A stretch of 8,953 nucleotides of DNA from Christensenella sp. UBA7102 (GCA_002492415.1 DKYK01000012.1:1-8953), one strand, 5' to 3'. Shown: positions 1 to 6,466, counted from the stretch's first letter. Numbers and translations are program-made. The notes: a model not told the origin generated them from the sequence alone.

Positions 1-153
1 TGCCCGCCTTCCGCAGAACAGATACAGCGACGTCTCATCCATTTCCTGGCCGAATTGGGTTTGCACCAGTGCGGCCAGACCGTCTATCTGCTTGCGCATG
101 TCCGTATAACCGCAGGCGATGTAATAGTTCTGGACGCGGCTGACATCAAGCAT
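1..153 (-). CDS. tnpB: IS66-family accessory protein TnpB (Orf2), N-terminal part
   Basis: Only the first 51 residues are in the window; the gene continues off the left edge. The translation begins MLDVSRVQNYYIACGYTDMR and includes GYTDMRKQIDGLAALV followed by LYLFCGRR, which are hallmarks of the IS66 Orf2 protein, a small protein of unknown biochemical role required for transposition of IS66-type elements. The ATG at 153-151 overlaps the end of the tnpA reading frame by 8 bases (TGA at 148-146), the usual translational coupling in this family. No defect is visible in the part seen. A typical full-length protein is about 115 residues, so less than half is present. Confidence 0.88.
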   Translation of the reverse strand, partial: MLDVSRVQNYYIACGYTDMRKQIDGLAALVQTQFGQEMDETSLYLFCGRRA

Positions 154-511
154 GGCTAAGTGCCTTCACGAACGCTGCGAGAATTGCGATATCCGTGCCC
201 GACGGAAACTGGGCTTCCACGCCGTGCGTCCGAATCACGATTCTCCCGAAGGAGGCCTAAGACGATACAGTCTCTACTGCCGGCTTTTCCGGTTCTACTC
301 TGACAAGCGCACCGCTCCTGTTCTCCGTCTCACGAAGAGCTTCTTCCCGGATGATTATCAGCCAGTAATAGTGGCTGCTCTCACGGAACCCGTTCTGCAG
401 GCACCATGCCCGCACGCTTTGACCGCTCTGCTGCCACTCATGAATCAGCTGTCTCCACTCGTTCATCCTTGTGATTCGCTTTGCTTCCGTTATTGGTATT
501 GTTCCTGTCAT
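146..511 (-). pseudogene. tnpA: IS66-family accessory protein TnpA (Orf1) with internal amber stop
   Basis: The frame from ATG 511 gives 84 residues and stops at TAG 259-257. It contains NEWRQLIHEWQQSGQSVRAW and then CLQNGF...YYW, the helix-turn-helix N-terminus of IS66 Orf1. In the same frame, directly after the TAG, 36 more codons continue to TGA 148-146 and read as the normal C-terminal part (GRIVIRTHGVEAQFPSGTDI and then AILAAFVKALSHA). The restored length of about 121 residues and the 8-base overlap with tnpB match the family, so one nonsense change has split an otherwise intact gene. The extreme N-terminus (MTGTIPITEAKRITR) may be partly foreign because the element boundary is close; M16 (MNEW...) is an alternative start. 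Amber readthrough is possible but nothing supports it. Confidence 0.8.
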
Positions 512-854
512 CTCTGCTGAAGCAGGGCCCCGCTATAAAACGGTTGCCTCATGCACCGTAAATTTTAGCCCGGTGTTCTTGGATATAGGGAAATGCACAA
601 CTATCGTAACCACATATGATACAGTTCAGTCGGCAACCATTGATATGGAGCTGCGTGAGTATAATGGATCCAGTTGGACTACCGTTGCAACTTGGCATCA
701 ATCCTACGATTCTGCGCCAGTCAAGATAGAGAAGCATTATGCTACCTTGCAGAAAGGCTACTATTATCAGGTAGTATCAACGATTAGCATTACTACGGAT
801 GCCGGAAGCGACAACTTTACGCTTAGTAGTATCGGAAGCAAGTATGAAGGCTAA
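471..854 (+). CDS. Small exported-type protein, 5' end replaced by IS66 sequence
   Basis: The open frame runs to TAA 852-854. From about residue 15 (ISAEAGPRYKTVASC) it reads as a mature secreted protein: alternating hydrophobic and polar residues, many Ser/Thr/Tyr, two Cys, and segments such as ELREYNGSSWTTVATWHQSY and LQKGYYYQVVSTISI, suggesting a beta-sandwich fold like the small exported proteins common in Clostridia. SAEA resembles the end of a signal peptide. The residues before it are encoded on the antisense strand of tnpA; the only start there is GTG 471, with no ribosome binding site. I conclude that the native start and signal peptide were lost and the gene is probably silent, although the replaced N-terminus (MIRFASVIGIVPVISAEA) is hydrophobic by chance. 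Family not firmly recognised. The stop overlaps the stop of the convergent regulator gene. Confidence 0.5.
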   Translation: MIRFASVIGIVPVISAEAGPRYKTVASCTVNFSPVFLDIGKCTTIVTTYDTVQSATIDMELREYNGSSWTTVATWHQSYDSAPVKIEKHYATLQKGYYYQVVSTISITTDAGSDNFTLSSIGSKYEG

Positions 855-1204
855 AAGTTGTCTCTCACAAAAGGGACAAGCGACTTAATCATATCGAGAA
901 GAGCAGCTCTCTGCTTTCCTGTCAAAGCAAGCGTGATATGATGAATGTCGCTTGACATGGAATCTGTATCAATGTAAAACTGACCACTAAACAACTGGTC
1001 TGCTGTACAGTTGAGCGCCATGCAGAGCCGATACAGGATCTCAACACTGAGCTGAGTTTCTGCGCGTTCAATCTTGCCAATATGATTGGCGGAGCAGTTG
1101 ACCATCTCAGCCAATTCCTGCTGTGTCAGTTCAAGATTCACACGCCGTTTGCGAATGTTATTCCCAAGCATTAGCATATTAGGGCCATGAATATCCTCAC
1201 GCAT
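851..1204 (-). CDS. XRE-family (HTH_3) transcriptional regulator
   Basis: This 117-residue protein has a classic Cro/C1-type helix-turn-helix at about residues 11-70: LGNNIRKRRVNLELTQQELA, then EMVNCSANHIGKIERAETQL and a third part ending in RLCMALNCTADQL. The C-terminal 45 residues are not a recognised domain and may serve dimerisation. I chose ATG 1204 because the strong GGGAGGG at 1220-1214 lies 9 bases before it; the longer frame from ATG 1213 would place that site directly against the start. It is divergent from the lipoprotein gene at 1390 and convergent with the exported-protein remnant, sharing overlapping stop codons (CTAA, 851-854). Known members bind operators in their own promoter region; the palindrome at 1283-1295 between the divergent genes is a candidate. 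Its target is not shown by the sequence. Confidence 0.88.
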   Translation of the reverse strand: MREDIHGPNMLMLGNNIRKRRVNLELTQQELAEMVNCSANHIGKIERAETQLSVEILYRLCMALNCTADQLFSGQFYIDTDSMSSDIHHITLALTGKQRAALLDMIKSLVPFVRDNF

Positions 1205-1260
1205 GTGCAACATCCCTCCCTAAAAATACGGTAACATGAATCACGCTCACAACAAACACA

Positions 1261-1288
1261 TTGACAATACCTAAAAGTGGTTTATAAT
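1261..1288 (+). promoter_or_regulatory. Near-consensus sigma-A promoter
   Basis: A perfect TTGACA at 1261-1266 is followed after 16 bases by a perfect TATAAT at 1283-1288. Transcription would start near 1295, about 95 bases before the lipoprotein start at 1390. The -10 box forms half of a perfect palindrome (TATAAT-C-ATTATA, 1283-1295), so a dimeric regulator such as the neighbouring XRE protein could cover it. The mirrored TATAAT on the minus strand lacks a good -35. Confidence 0.75.
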
Positions 1289-1306
1289 CATTATAGCCAC
1301 TGAACG

Positions 1307-1340
1307 CTAAGAGCTTCCATCGGTGGGAGCTCTTAGTTTT
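1307..1340 (+). terminator. Leader hairpin with T-run, possible attenuator or short-RNA terminator
   Basis: Arms CTAAGAGCT (1307-1315) and AGCTCTTAG (1328-1336) pair perfectly; the stem continues inward with one G-T pair, two C-G pairs and an A-T pair to a TCGG loop, about 13 pairs in all, followed by TTTT (1337-1340). It lies only about 12 bases downstream of the predicted transcription start and about 50 bases before the lipoprotein start codon. It is terminator-shaped, so it could attenuate the lipoprotein gene or release an RNA of roughly 46 bases. The T-run is short, so termination may be partial, and it could instead be a 5' stabilising hairpin. Confidence 0.55.
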
Positions 1341-1389
1341 GCCAGAAAAGACGGACTAGTCTGGAATAGGAAGAAAGGGGATTTATGGA

Positions 1390-2652
1390 ATGACTCGAAG
1401 AAAGAACCTCATCGCTGTTGTACTGGTTCTGGTTAGTGCGCTTACACTTTGCGCATGTGATGTGCAAATCAATATAAATACAAATCCCAAAGTTACGCCG
1501 TCGCTAATTGCACAAGCGACAAAAGAGCCAAACACAGAAAAGTCCGACCTGGTTCCTACGCCGGTTCCTACGCCAAAGCCGAACGAAGAAAGCGCACCAT
1601 CTGTTATTCCGGCAGAGTCTGAAGCGCCTGAGGATGTACCTTCATCAGAAATATGGACTTCAGCCTTTCCCTTTATTGAGGATGAGAAAGTGCTGGAAGA
1701 TCTATGCGCAGAACTATCCGTCGAGGACAGCGTTTCCAGCCCTGCTATTTTCTCAGAAGTGTACACCATGGATGCCATTACTTATCGCTGCGATGGCGGG
1801 AAGTTCTATGTACGCTATGATGATCAGCTCAACCGCATCGCCAGCTTCTATCTCAAGAACAACGAAGTCGATGGTTACCCCGTGCGTACTGCGTCTACAT
1901 ACGGGTCAGGTTGGATGATTTTTACACAAACTGTTTTGATAGAGGATATTCCTTTGTATTGCAAGTTTATCCCCGGGCATGAAAAACCAGAGCAAGCCAA
2001 TCTCCTGTATATTCTTAACGAACAAGGTGGGATCGAGCATGCCTATGCCGTGCCTTACACGAAGTCAATGGAAGGGCAATACCTCTCTGCGCCGAAAGCC
2101 ATAGGGGATCTTATATGTGTTTATGTGGAGCATGAAGAAAGTATTATGCTGAATCCCAGTACTGGGAAGATTGTGGATATAGAAGGATACAATCCCAGCC
2201 AGTTCGTCATGATGAACGACGAGATCATTCTATACGAAGAATCTGTCACCGATGATATGCGTCAGATCCTATTTCTGGATCACGCAGGAAAAAAGCTTGG
2301 CAGGACGACAATTCCCAAGAGGCTTGGTATTCGCATGACCACAGATGGTAACATCTATATGGCCGGAAATACGGAAGAAAAAGATATAATAATTGATGAT
2401 CGATCCGACCCGGTTTATTTCTTAAGCAACACATATGAGTTTAAGAAGATAGTTGACAAGAATGAAATCTATGATCGAGTCGTCGATGAGTTGAGAAAAA
2501 GTGAGGAAGTGTCTATCCGCTATCACATTCACACTCTAAACGTAAGGGCTCTATCTGAAAAGCAATATCATGTACTGTGCGGTGTTGTAGTATTCGATGG
2601 AGATGAGTTACTGCGCACTAACAGCTATGTTCTGGTGAATATAGAAATATGA
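1390..2652 (+). CDS. Lipoprotein of unknown function with Pro/Thr linker
   Basis: The 420-residue product starts with a lipoprotein signal peptide: MTRRKN, a hydrophobic core (LIAVVLVLVSALTL) and the lipobox LCAC, so lipidation is expected at Cys23, placing the protein on the outer face of the membrane. Residues about 24-95 are a low-complexity linker rich in Pro, Thr, Ser and Glu (including PTPVPTPKP). The remaining ~325 residues are strand-rich, with segments like FYVRYDDQLNRIASFYL and LNPSTGKIVDIEGYN that recall beta-propeller or repeated beta-meander proteins, but I do not recognise the family. AAGGGG at 1375-1380 lies 9 bases before the start. A tiny ATG GAA TGA frame (1385-1393) overlaps the start. 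The promoter and hairpin at 1261-1340 precede it; it converges on the NlpC/P60 gene at 2695. Confidence 0.85.
   Translation: MTRRKNLIAVVLVLVSALTLCACDVQININTNPKVTPSLIAQATKEPNTEKSDLVPTPVPTPKPNEESAPSVIPAESEAPEDVPSSEIWTSAFPFIEDEKVLEDLCAELSVEDSVSSPAIFSEVYTMDAITYRCDGGKFYVRYDDQLNRIASFYLKNNEVDGYPVRTASTYGSGWMIFTQTVLIEDIPLYCKFIPGHEKPEQANLLYILNEQGGIEHAYAVPYTKSMEGQYLSAPKAIGDLICVYVEHEESIMLNPSTGKIVDIEGYNPSQFVMMNDEIILYEESVTDDMRQILFLDHAGKKLGRTTIPKRLGIRMTTDGNIYMAGNTEEKDIIIDDRSDPVYFLSNTYEFKKIVDKNEIYDRVVDELRKSEEVSIRYHIHTLNVRALSEKQYHVLCGVVVFDGDELLRTNSYVLVNIEI
1551..1574 (+). repeat. 12-bp tandem repeat in lipoprotein linker
   Basis: GGTTCCTACGCC occurs twice in direct tandem (1551-1562, 1563-1574), encoding PTPVPTP-type linker residues. 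It is a small in-frame repeat of the kind that can vary in copy number and so change the length of the membrane-to-domain spacer. Confidence 0.85.
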
Positions 2653-2679
2653 GTCTGCCCCTGAGACAGGGCAGACTCA
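2650..2679. terminator. Hairpin between convergent genes
   Basis: TGAGTCTGCCC (2650-2660) and GGGCAGACTCA (2669-2679) form an 11-bp perfect stem with an 8-base loop. The stem includes the stop codon of the upstream lipoprotein. On the minus strand the stem is followed by a T-rich stretch (TATTTCTATATT), so it fits a terminator for the gene at 2695-3723; the plus strand has no T-run after it, so its effect on the lipoprotein transcript is less certain. Confidence 0.6.
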
Positions 2680-2694
2680 CAATGTGGCTTGTGA

Positions 2695-3723
2695 CTAGTA
2701 GTTAACAGTGAATCCAAGTGCAGTCCAAGTGGCTCTGCCGACAATGCCATCGACCGTCAGATTGTTCGCAGACTGGAAGTTGCGCACTGCATTTTCTGTG
2801 GAAGAGCCGAAACTGCCAGTACCAGACAGACCAGCATTGACCGCTTCGTTCAGAGCTAGCTGCAGAAGACGGACATCATCGCCGGAGTTGCCATTCTTAA
2901 CATTGCGGAAGGGCTTGAATACAGGTGCAGCGTTGGATGCACCGTAGTTCGTGGCAAGGGTAAAGTCCAGCGCTCGCCAGGTATTCGGGCCGCAAATGCC
3001 ATCGACAGTCAGTCCCTTAGACTGCTGGAAGTTCTGCACAGCTGCCTTCGTCGCGGTGCGGTAGTTACCAGTGCCAGAAAGGCCAGCATTGTTTGCGTGG
3101 TTCAGAGCAAGCTGCATGAGCTTGACATCATCACCAACATCGTTGTACTGCAGGGTACGGGTAGGATGGAAACTGATCCAGTCGATTTCGGGTGTGGGAT
3201 CCGTAGCGCCGGAGTAGGTTACGCCCTCCAGATACCCCCAATGCGTAAAACGCGCGTTACCGTTAGTGTCGTAGAAAGAACCACGGCACACGCCCCTTGT
3301 AGTACTCATGGCTTCGACAGTGGGATATTGCGCAGTACGGTCAACAAGCAGGGCAATGTGTCCACTGCGCCAAAGCGCAATGCCAGGAATGTTGGGAATG
3401 TTGGCAAAAGAGGTAATCGCATACTTCGTGCCATTCGCCCACGGAACCGAGGAGGTATAGAAACGATCCAGCGTCATACCGTTTTCACGCATCGCTTTGT
3501 AGATGATGCCGGAACAATCGGCTACATTGCGGTACTTCCACAACTCCCATGCTCTCAGGACGTTGTTGTATCTGGTGGTATCACCGGCTGCGAGCGCATC
3601 GGCTTTGAACTGTTCATAGAGGCTTTCGTCAAAATACTGACCGCGCGCACCGAAGAGGTAACCCCACTCGTTGCTCTCCTGCCAGGTTTTGACCGTGTTC
3701 ATGATCTGCGTTCCAGTTGGCAT
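2695..3723 (-). CDS. NlpC/P60-type peptidoglycan hydrolase with two PG-binding repeats, no signal peptide
   Basis: The 342-residue protein has an N-terminal catalytic region (about 1-170) with NlpC/P60-like features: VADCSGIIYKAM with probable nucleophile Cys70, SGHIALLVD with His122, and a polar residue near 137 (VEAMS). Two peptidoglycan_binding_1 modules follow at about 194-252 and 277-337, each with LMQLALNHA/LLQLALNEA, NAGLSGTG, VQNFQ/VRNFQ, LTVDGI and TW.AL. It would cleave cell-wall peptides while held to the wall by the repeats. The start is ATG 3723 because AAGGAG (3734-3729) precedes it by 5 bases; the 20-codon upstream extension has no such site. There is no signal peptide or membrane segment, as in phage endolysins, so export would need a holin, lysis or another route. 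It diverges from the lipoprotein at 3851. The exact catalytic family is not settled. Confidence 0.85.
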   Translation of the reverse strand: MPTGTQIMNTVKTWQESNEWGYLFGARGQYFDESLYEQFKADALAAGDTTRYNNVLRAWELWKYRNVADCSGIIYKAMRENGMTLDRFYTSSVPWANGTKYAITSFANIPNIPGIALWRSGHIALLVDRTAQYPTVEAMSTTRGVCRGSFYDTNGNARFTHWGYLEGVTYSGATDPTPEIDWISFHPTRTLQYNDVGDDVKLMQLALNHANNAGLSGTGNYRTATKAAVQNFQQSKGLTVDGICGPNTWRALDFTLATNYGASNAAPVFKPFRNVKNGNSGDDVRLLQLALNEAVNAGLSGTGSFGSSTENAVRNFQSANNLTVDGIVGRATWTALGFTVNY

Positions 3724-3778
3724 TTTTTCTCCTTTTCTAAACACTGCAGTATTTGGGGGTGTTTCTGAGCTCGCTATC

Positions 3779-3807
3779 ATCATACTACCTTATTCTCAGT
3801 ATTTACA
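3779..3807 (-). promoter_or_regulatory. Possible promoter for the NlpC/P60 gene
   Basis: On the minus strand a good -10 (TATGAT, 3784-3779) follows a weak -35 (TGTAAA, 3807-3802) at 17 bases. It lies about 55 bases before the chosen start at 3723. The -35 hexamer is the complement of the -35 proposed for the divergent lipoprotein promoter, so the two would compete. Confidence 0.35.
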
Positions 3808-3830
3808 GTGACACATCCATGCCATATGAA
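3802..3830 (+). promoter_or_regulatory. Possible promoter for the 3851 lipoprotein gene
   Basis: TTTACA (3802-3807) and TATGAA (3825-3830) are separated by 17 bases. The predicted start near 3837 leaves a leader of only about 14 bases, just enough for the AAAGGA site at 3840-3845. Plausible but unproven; it shares its -35 position with the minus-strand candidate. Confidence 0.35.
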
Positions 3831-3850
3831 TGGTTACAGAAAGGAAAGCC

Positions 3851-5158
3851 ATGAAAAAGAAGACGATGAAGACGATTGCACATTCTCTCCTGCTGTTCGC
3901 GCTCTGCATATCCCTTGTTGGCTGCAGCCATTCCCCTCATCAAACGGTTACGCTTAACCCCACGCCGTGCGCTACAATCCCGACTCCTGTTGCAACGGAC
4001 CAGATTTACACAGCTACGACGCCGCTTCCTGCGGTCGACATCGACTTTACGCAGGCGGAACCGCGACAGGTGCCTATGGTGCAGCTGGATCCCAAGACCT
4101 ACACCGTGGAGCGCCATGCGATGCCCGTGCCTTCCACTGCGCCCATCCAGCTGGCGCATGTGCTGGAAGGCATGCAAGGCGTGCTGTATGTGGGAACGGA
4201 CGAAAACGGCTGTCAGTACATCGCCGTGCTGGAGCCTGAGACGGGCGTCAACCGCAAGCTGTACACGGCGGCAGAGGGCATTGAGATCACGGCACTGGCC
4301 CGGAACGCGCAGCGAAAGCATTACACGGAAATTGCCGCGTTCAGCTGGATCGAGACGGACGGCGATCACTGGCGTCTGCTGTTCAACCCGGATATCCGTG
4401 AGGAAGTGATTCCGCCGCTTGGCGACGACAACTGCTATTACGATGGGGCGCTTTCGCAGGGCTCGGCTTTCCTGCCGGCGTATGACCATGAACCCTTCGG
4501 GCTTTCGGAGTGCTGTGTATTGCTCAGCACGCAGCAGATGGACTGCTTCCTGTTCCGGGGCGGCGACCTTCCGCTGCCCGCGCCGCTGGAGCCCATACTC
4601 CATCAGGACAGGCCTGTCTGGGCTTACAGCAAGCGGCAGTTCATCTTCGCGGAGGCCGTTCCTTTTGAGCCGGATCGTTTTTCGGTGTACACGGTCGATA
4701 GGGACCTGACCACCTGTGAACTGGAGAAACAGTACACCTACCGGCTGCCCGAGGGGGAGCAGATCAAGCAGTTTGTTCAGTGGTACAGTGATTGGGATTC
4801 TGACTACTTTTTTATCTGGACAGATCAAAACCGGCTGTATCGATTCCTGCCCTCTGAATTTTATCCCGACCTGACTGTACAGGAGGTCAGCGCATGGACT
4901 GGCCTGTATTGGGGAGGCATTGCCTGCGTCTCGCCCGATCAGACGATGCTGTACATCCATGCCGCCGGTGAGGACGAGGAAATCCATTTGACCGATCGTG
5001 AATCCATGCAGATCACGGCACTGACCTCCGGCTCGGTGAGCGCCGACCGGGACGAACCCGAACAGCTCTATGCGTTTGCACAGGAGGACGGCGCATCCTG
5101 CGTCTATGAAGTCCGTTTCCCCGAAAACTCCAAGGCCGAGCTGACATTCTACGATTAA
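3851..5158 (+). CDS. Lipoprotein of unknown function (parent of the 6467-6697 fragment)
   Basis: The start is ATG 3851, preceded by AAAGGA at 3840-3845 with 5 bases of spacing; the frame extends 7 codons upstream without a site. The 435-residue product has MKKKTMKTIA, a hydrophobic core and the lipobox LVGC, giving lipidation at Cys25. A Thr/Pro-rich linker runs to about residue 65, then a strand-rich domain follows with phrases such as GVLYVGTDENGCQYIAVLEP, RFSVYTVDRDLTTCELEKQY and MLYIHAAGEDEEIHLTDRES, consistent with a propeller-like fold but of no family I can name. The last 76 codons exist again as a truncated copy at 6467-6697. Much of the gene (about 4000-4750) is GC-rich compared with the lipoprotein at 1390, leaving long open frames on other strands. 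No clear terminator follows; the next lipoprotein starts 81 bases downstream and may be cotranscribed. Confidence 0.85.
   Translation: MKKKTMKTIAHSLLLFALCISLVGCSHSPHQTVTLNPTPCATIPTPVATDQIYTATTPLPAVDIDFTQAEPRQVPMVQLDPKTYTVERHAMPVPSTAPIQLAHVLEGMQGVLYVGTDENGCQYIAVLEPETGVNRKLYTAAEGIEITALARNAQRKHYTEIAAFSWIETDGDHWRLLFNPDIREEVIPPLGDDNCYYDGALSQGSAFLPAYDHEPFGLSECCVLLSTQQMDCFLFRGGDLPLPAPLEPILHQDRPVWAYSKRQFIFAEAVPFEPDRFSVYTVDRDLTTCELEKQYTYRLPEGEQIKQFVQWYSDWDSDYFFIWTDQNRLYRFLPSEFYPDLTVQEVSAWTGLYWGGIACVSPDQTMLYIHAAGEDEEIHLTDRESMQITALTSGSVSADRDEPEQLYAFAQEDGASCVYEVRFPENSKAELTFYD
4928..5158 (+). repeat. Source copy of a 231-bp duplicated gene end
   Basis: These last 76 codons plus stop match 6467-6697 over the same 231 bases with no insertion or deletion. 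By hand count about 58 of 76 residues are identical. A weaker match continues about 20-25 bases past the stop (both contain CTGTTCA soon after), showing that the duplicated unit included some downstream DNA. Confidence 0.85.
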
Positions 5159-5238
5159 CAAATTCTCTCTGTTCACACAGATTGGTAACTTAGTCGGCCT
5201 TAATCAAAAACAACATGGAAAGATGGTGACGACTCCCA

Positions 5239-6387
5239 ATGCTCAAAAGGGCATTTTCCTTGCTTCTAGTACTCTCCTTGATCCTGTTCTGTGGATGTTC
5301 GCAATCAACCGAAAAAAACAATTATACAGTATCTGTGACCTATTCCTTTGACAAGAGTTTAGATTGGATCGAACGCAATGTGAAACTTCAAACTCTTTGC
5401 GTCCGAGACTTTCTGCTGCTCCCAGGCGAAGAGAAAGAATTTTGCATGACGGACAGGCCCGTGCAGCTTATCGGGGAAGAAGATCAGACCCTCTGCACAC
5501 AGGCGGCTTCAGGTGTCGGTGCGTGCGCAGTAGGCACAGCGATCTACGAATGTTTCCGGCAGATGGATCCAAAGTCCATCGTCGCCTATTCGCCGCACGA
5601 AGCGTCTCAGAGCGACCTTCTCACCAGTTGTGCATACGACCCGGAAGGGTGCAGCCGTATCCTGGCTGAGGACGGCAGCGGCATTCCGCCCATCTCGCTT
5701 CACGACGGGCAGACGCTGACCCTGCGCAATACCCAGGACGTGCCCATCCGCCTCTGGGTCGAGAATACCCTCTGTCCGCAGGGCCTGCGCATCACCGCGA
5801 CCATAACATTGGACGAGACGCTTCCTACCGATATTTACAGTGAATATACCGAAGATTGGTACGGTACCCACTATACGCTGGATGACGTTGGCCTCGCAGA
5901 CGATTCCATCATCGTGTTCAACCGCAAAACCATCGACCCATCCACCGGCAGACAGGCTTACTGCACCGAACACCTGATTTGCTTTGAATACGGTACCGGA
6001 GAGCGCGATTACTGGAAGATGGGGGAGGAAACAAATATCTACACACCCATCATCGCTGACCTGGATGAGGACGGTGTGGACGAGGTCGCGCTATTCGTTG
6101 ATTTGATGGGAGCAATCGGGGATATGCATGTGATCAAAAATGAAAACGGCTCCATTGTGGAGGTCCTTACGGCAGGCCCCTGTGTCGCAGCATCGGATTC
6201 CCCGGATTCTTCTGCGTCCCGCCTCGACATTCTCGTATCCATTCCACCGGATGTGATCGTGGACAACTACAATACAGCTCTTTTGCTTTGGTTCGAATCA
6301 GGTAACGAGATCAACTATTGGATCGTTGACTGGAACGGCACAGAATATGCCATTGCCCACCATGCCAGTACCTACGGTGTATCATGA
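5239..6387 (+). CDS. Lipoprotein with calcium-binding-like (VCBS/FG-GAP-type) motif
   Basis: The 382-residue product begins MLKRAFSLLLVLSLILFCGC, a short lipoprotein signal peptide with a slightly unusual lipobox (FCGC, Cys20). The mature part is Cys-rich in residues 54-180 (about 8 Cys). At residues 274-283 the segment DLDEDGVDEV, preceded by PIIA and followed by ALFVDLMG, has the DxDxDGxxE pattern of EF-hand-like calcium loops as found in FG-GAP/VCBS and dockerin-type repeats; only one copy is present. I do not recognise the full-length family. The ribosome binding site is weak (GGTG about 11 bases upstream), so translation may depend on the lipoprotein gene before it, 81 bases away. A perfect hairpin at 6402-6437 follows the stop by 14 bases. 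Confidence 0.82.
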   Translation: MLKRAFSLLLVLSLILFCGCSQSTEKNNYTVSVTYSFDKSLDWIERNVKLQTLCVRDFLLLPGEEKEFCMTDRPVQLIGEEDQTLCTQAASGVGACAVGTAIYECFRQMDPKSIVAYSPHEASQSDLLTSCAYDPEGCSRILAEDGSGIPPISLHDGQTLTLRNTQDVPIRLWVENTLCPQGLRITATITLDETLPTDIYSEYTEDWYGTHYTLDDVGLADDSIIVFNRKTIDPSTGRQAYCTEHLICFEYGTGERDYWKMGEETNIYTPIIADLDEDGVDEVALFVDLMGAIGDMHVIKNENGSIVEVLTAGPCVAASDSPDSSASRLDILVSIPPDVIVDNYNTALLLWFESGNEINYWIVDWNGTEYAIAHHASTYGVS

Positions 6388-6401
6388 CTTCAACCAAACA
6401 A

Positions 6402-6437
6402 ACGCCGATAGAGAACCTCGTAATTCTCTATCGGCGT
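6402..6437. terminator. Perfect 14-bp hairpin after lipoprotein gene
   Basis: ACGCCGATAGAGAA (6402-6415) and TTCTCTATCGGCGT (6424-6437) are exact inverted repeats around an 8-base loop. The plus strand then reads CTTCGCTCTT, a weak T-run; the minus strand reads TTGTTTGGTT after the stem. It most likely ends transcription of 5239-6387. It also lies 30 bases before the point where the truncated lipoprotein copy begins. Confidence 0.7.
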
Positions 6438-6466
6438 CTTCGCTCTTAATTCAGATCAAAGAACAC

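Larger units (their letters stand above)
1..511 (-). mobile_element. IS66-family insertion sequence remnant (tnpA-tnpB end)
   Basis: The two small accessory genes of an IS66-family transposon lie here in the usual order and with the usual short overlap, tnpA then tnpB, reading leftward out of the window. The large transposase gene (tnpC) would lie beyond the left edge and is not visible. At the right end I see no IS66-type terminal inverted repeat (something ending in GCTTAC on the plus strand) between about 490 and 560; element sequence appears to pass straight into another coding region. tnpA also carries a nonsense codon. Together these suggest a decayed element truncated at this end. The right boundary is approximate, about 490-512. 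Confidence 0.75.

Noticed and set aside
152..520. 122-codon plus-strand frame
   Set aside because: Antisense to tnpA and tnpB of the IS66 remnant.
1353..1360. GACTAGTC palindrome
   Set aside because: An eight-base palindrome is expected by chance and has no supporting context.
3097..3768. 223-codon plus-strand frame
   Set aside because: Antisense to the NlpC/P60 gene; no ribosome binding site or domain.
3724..3783. 20-codon N-terminal extension of the NlpC/P60 gene
   Set aside because: AAGGAG lies 5 bases before the internal ATG 3723, and the extension has no signal-peptide character.
3803..5176. 457-codon open frame on the minus strand
   Set aside because: It is antisense to the lipoprotein at 3851, which has a ribosome binding site and a lipobox. 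The antisense product is Arg/Val/His-rich with no domain, as expected from GC-rich codon use.
6326..6466. Upstream part of the frame leading into the lipoprotein fragment
   Set aside because: It overlaps the end of the 5239 lipoprotein in another frame and then crosses the hairpin; only 6467-6697 has homology, so the start at 6326 is accidental.
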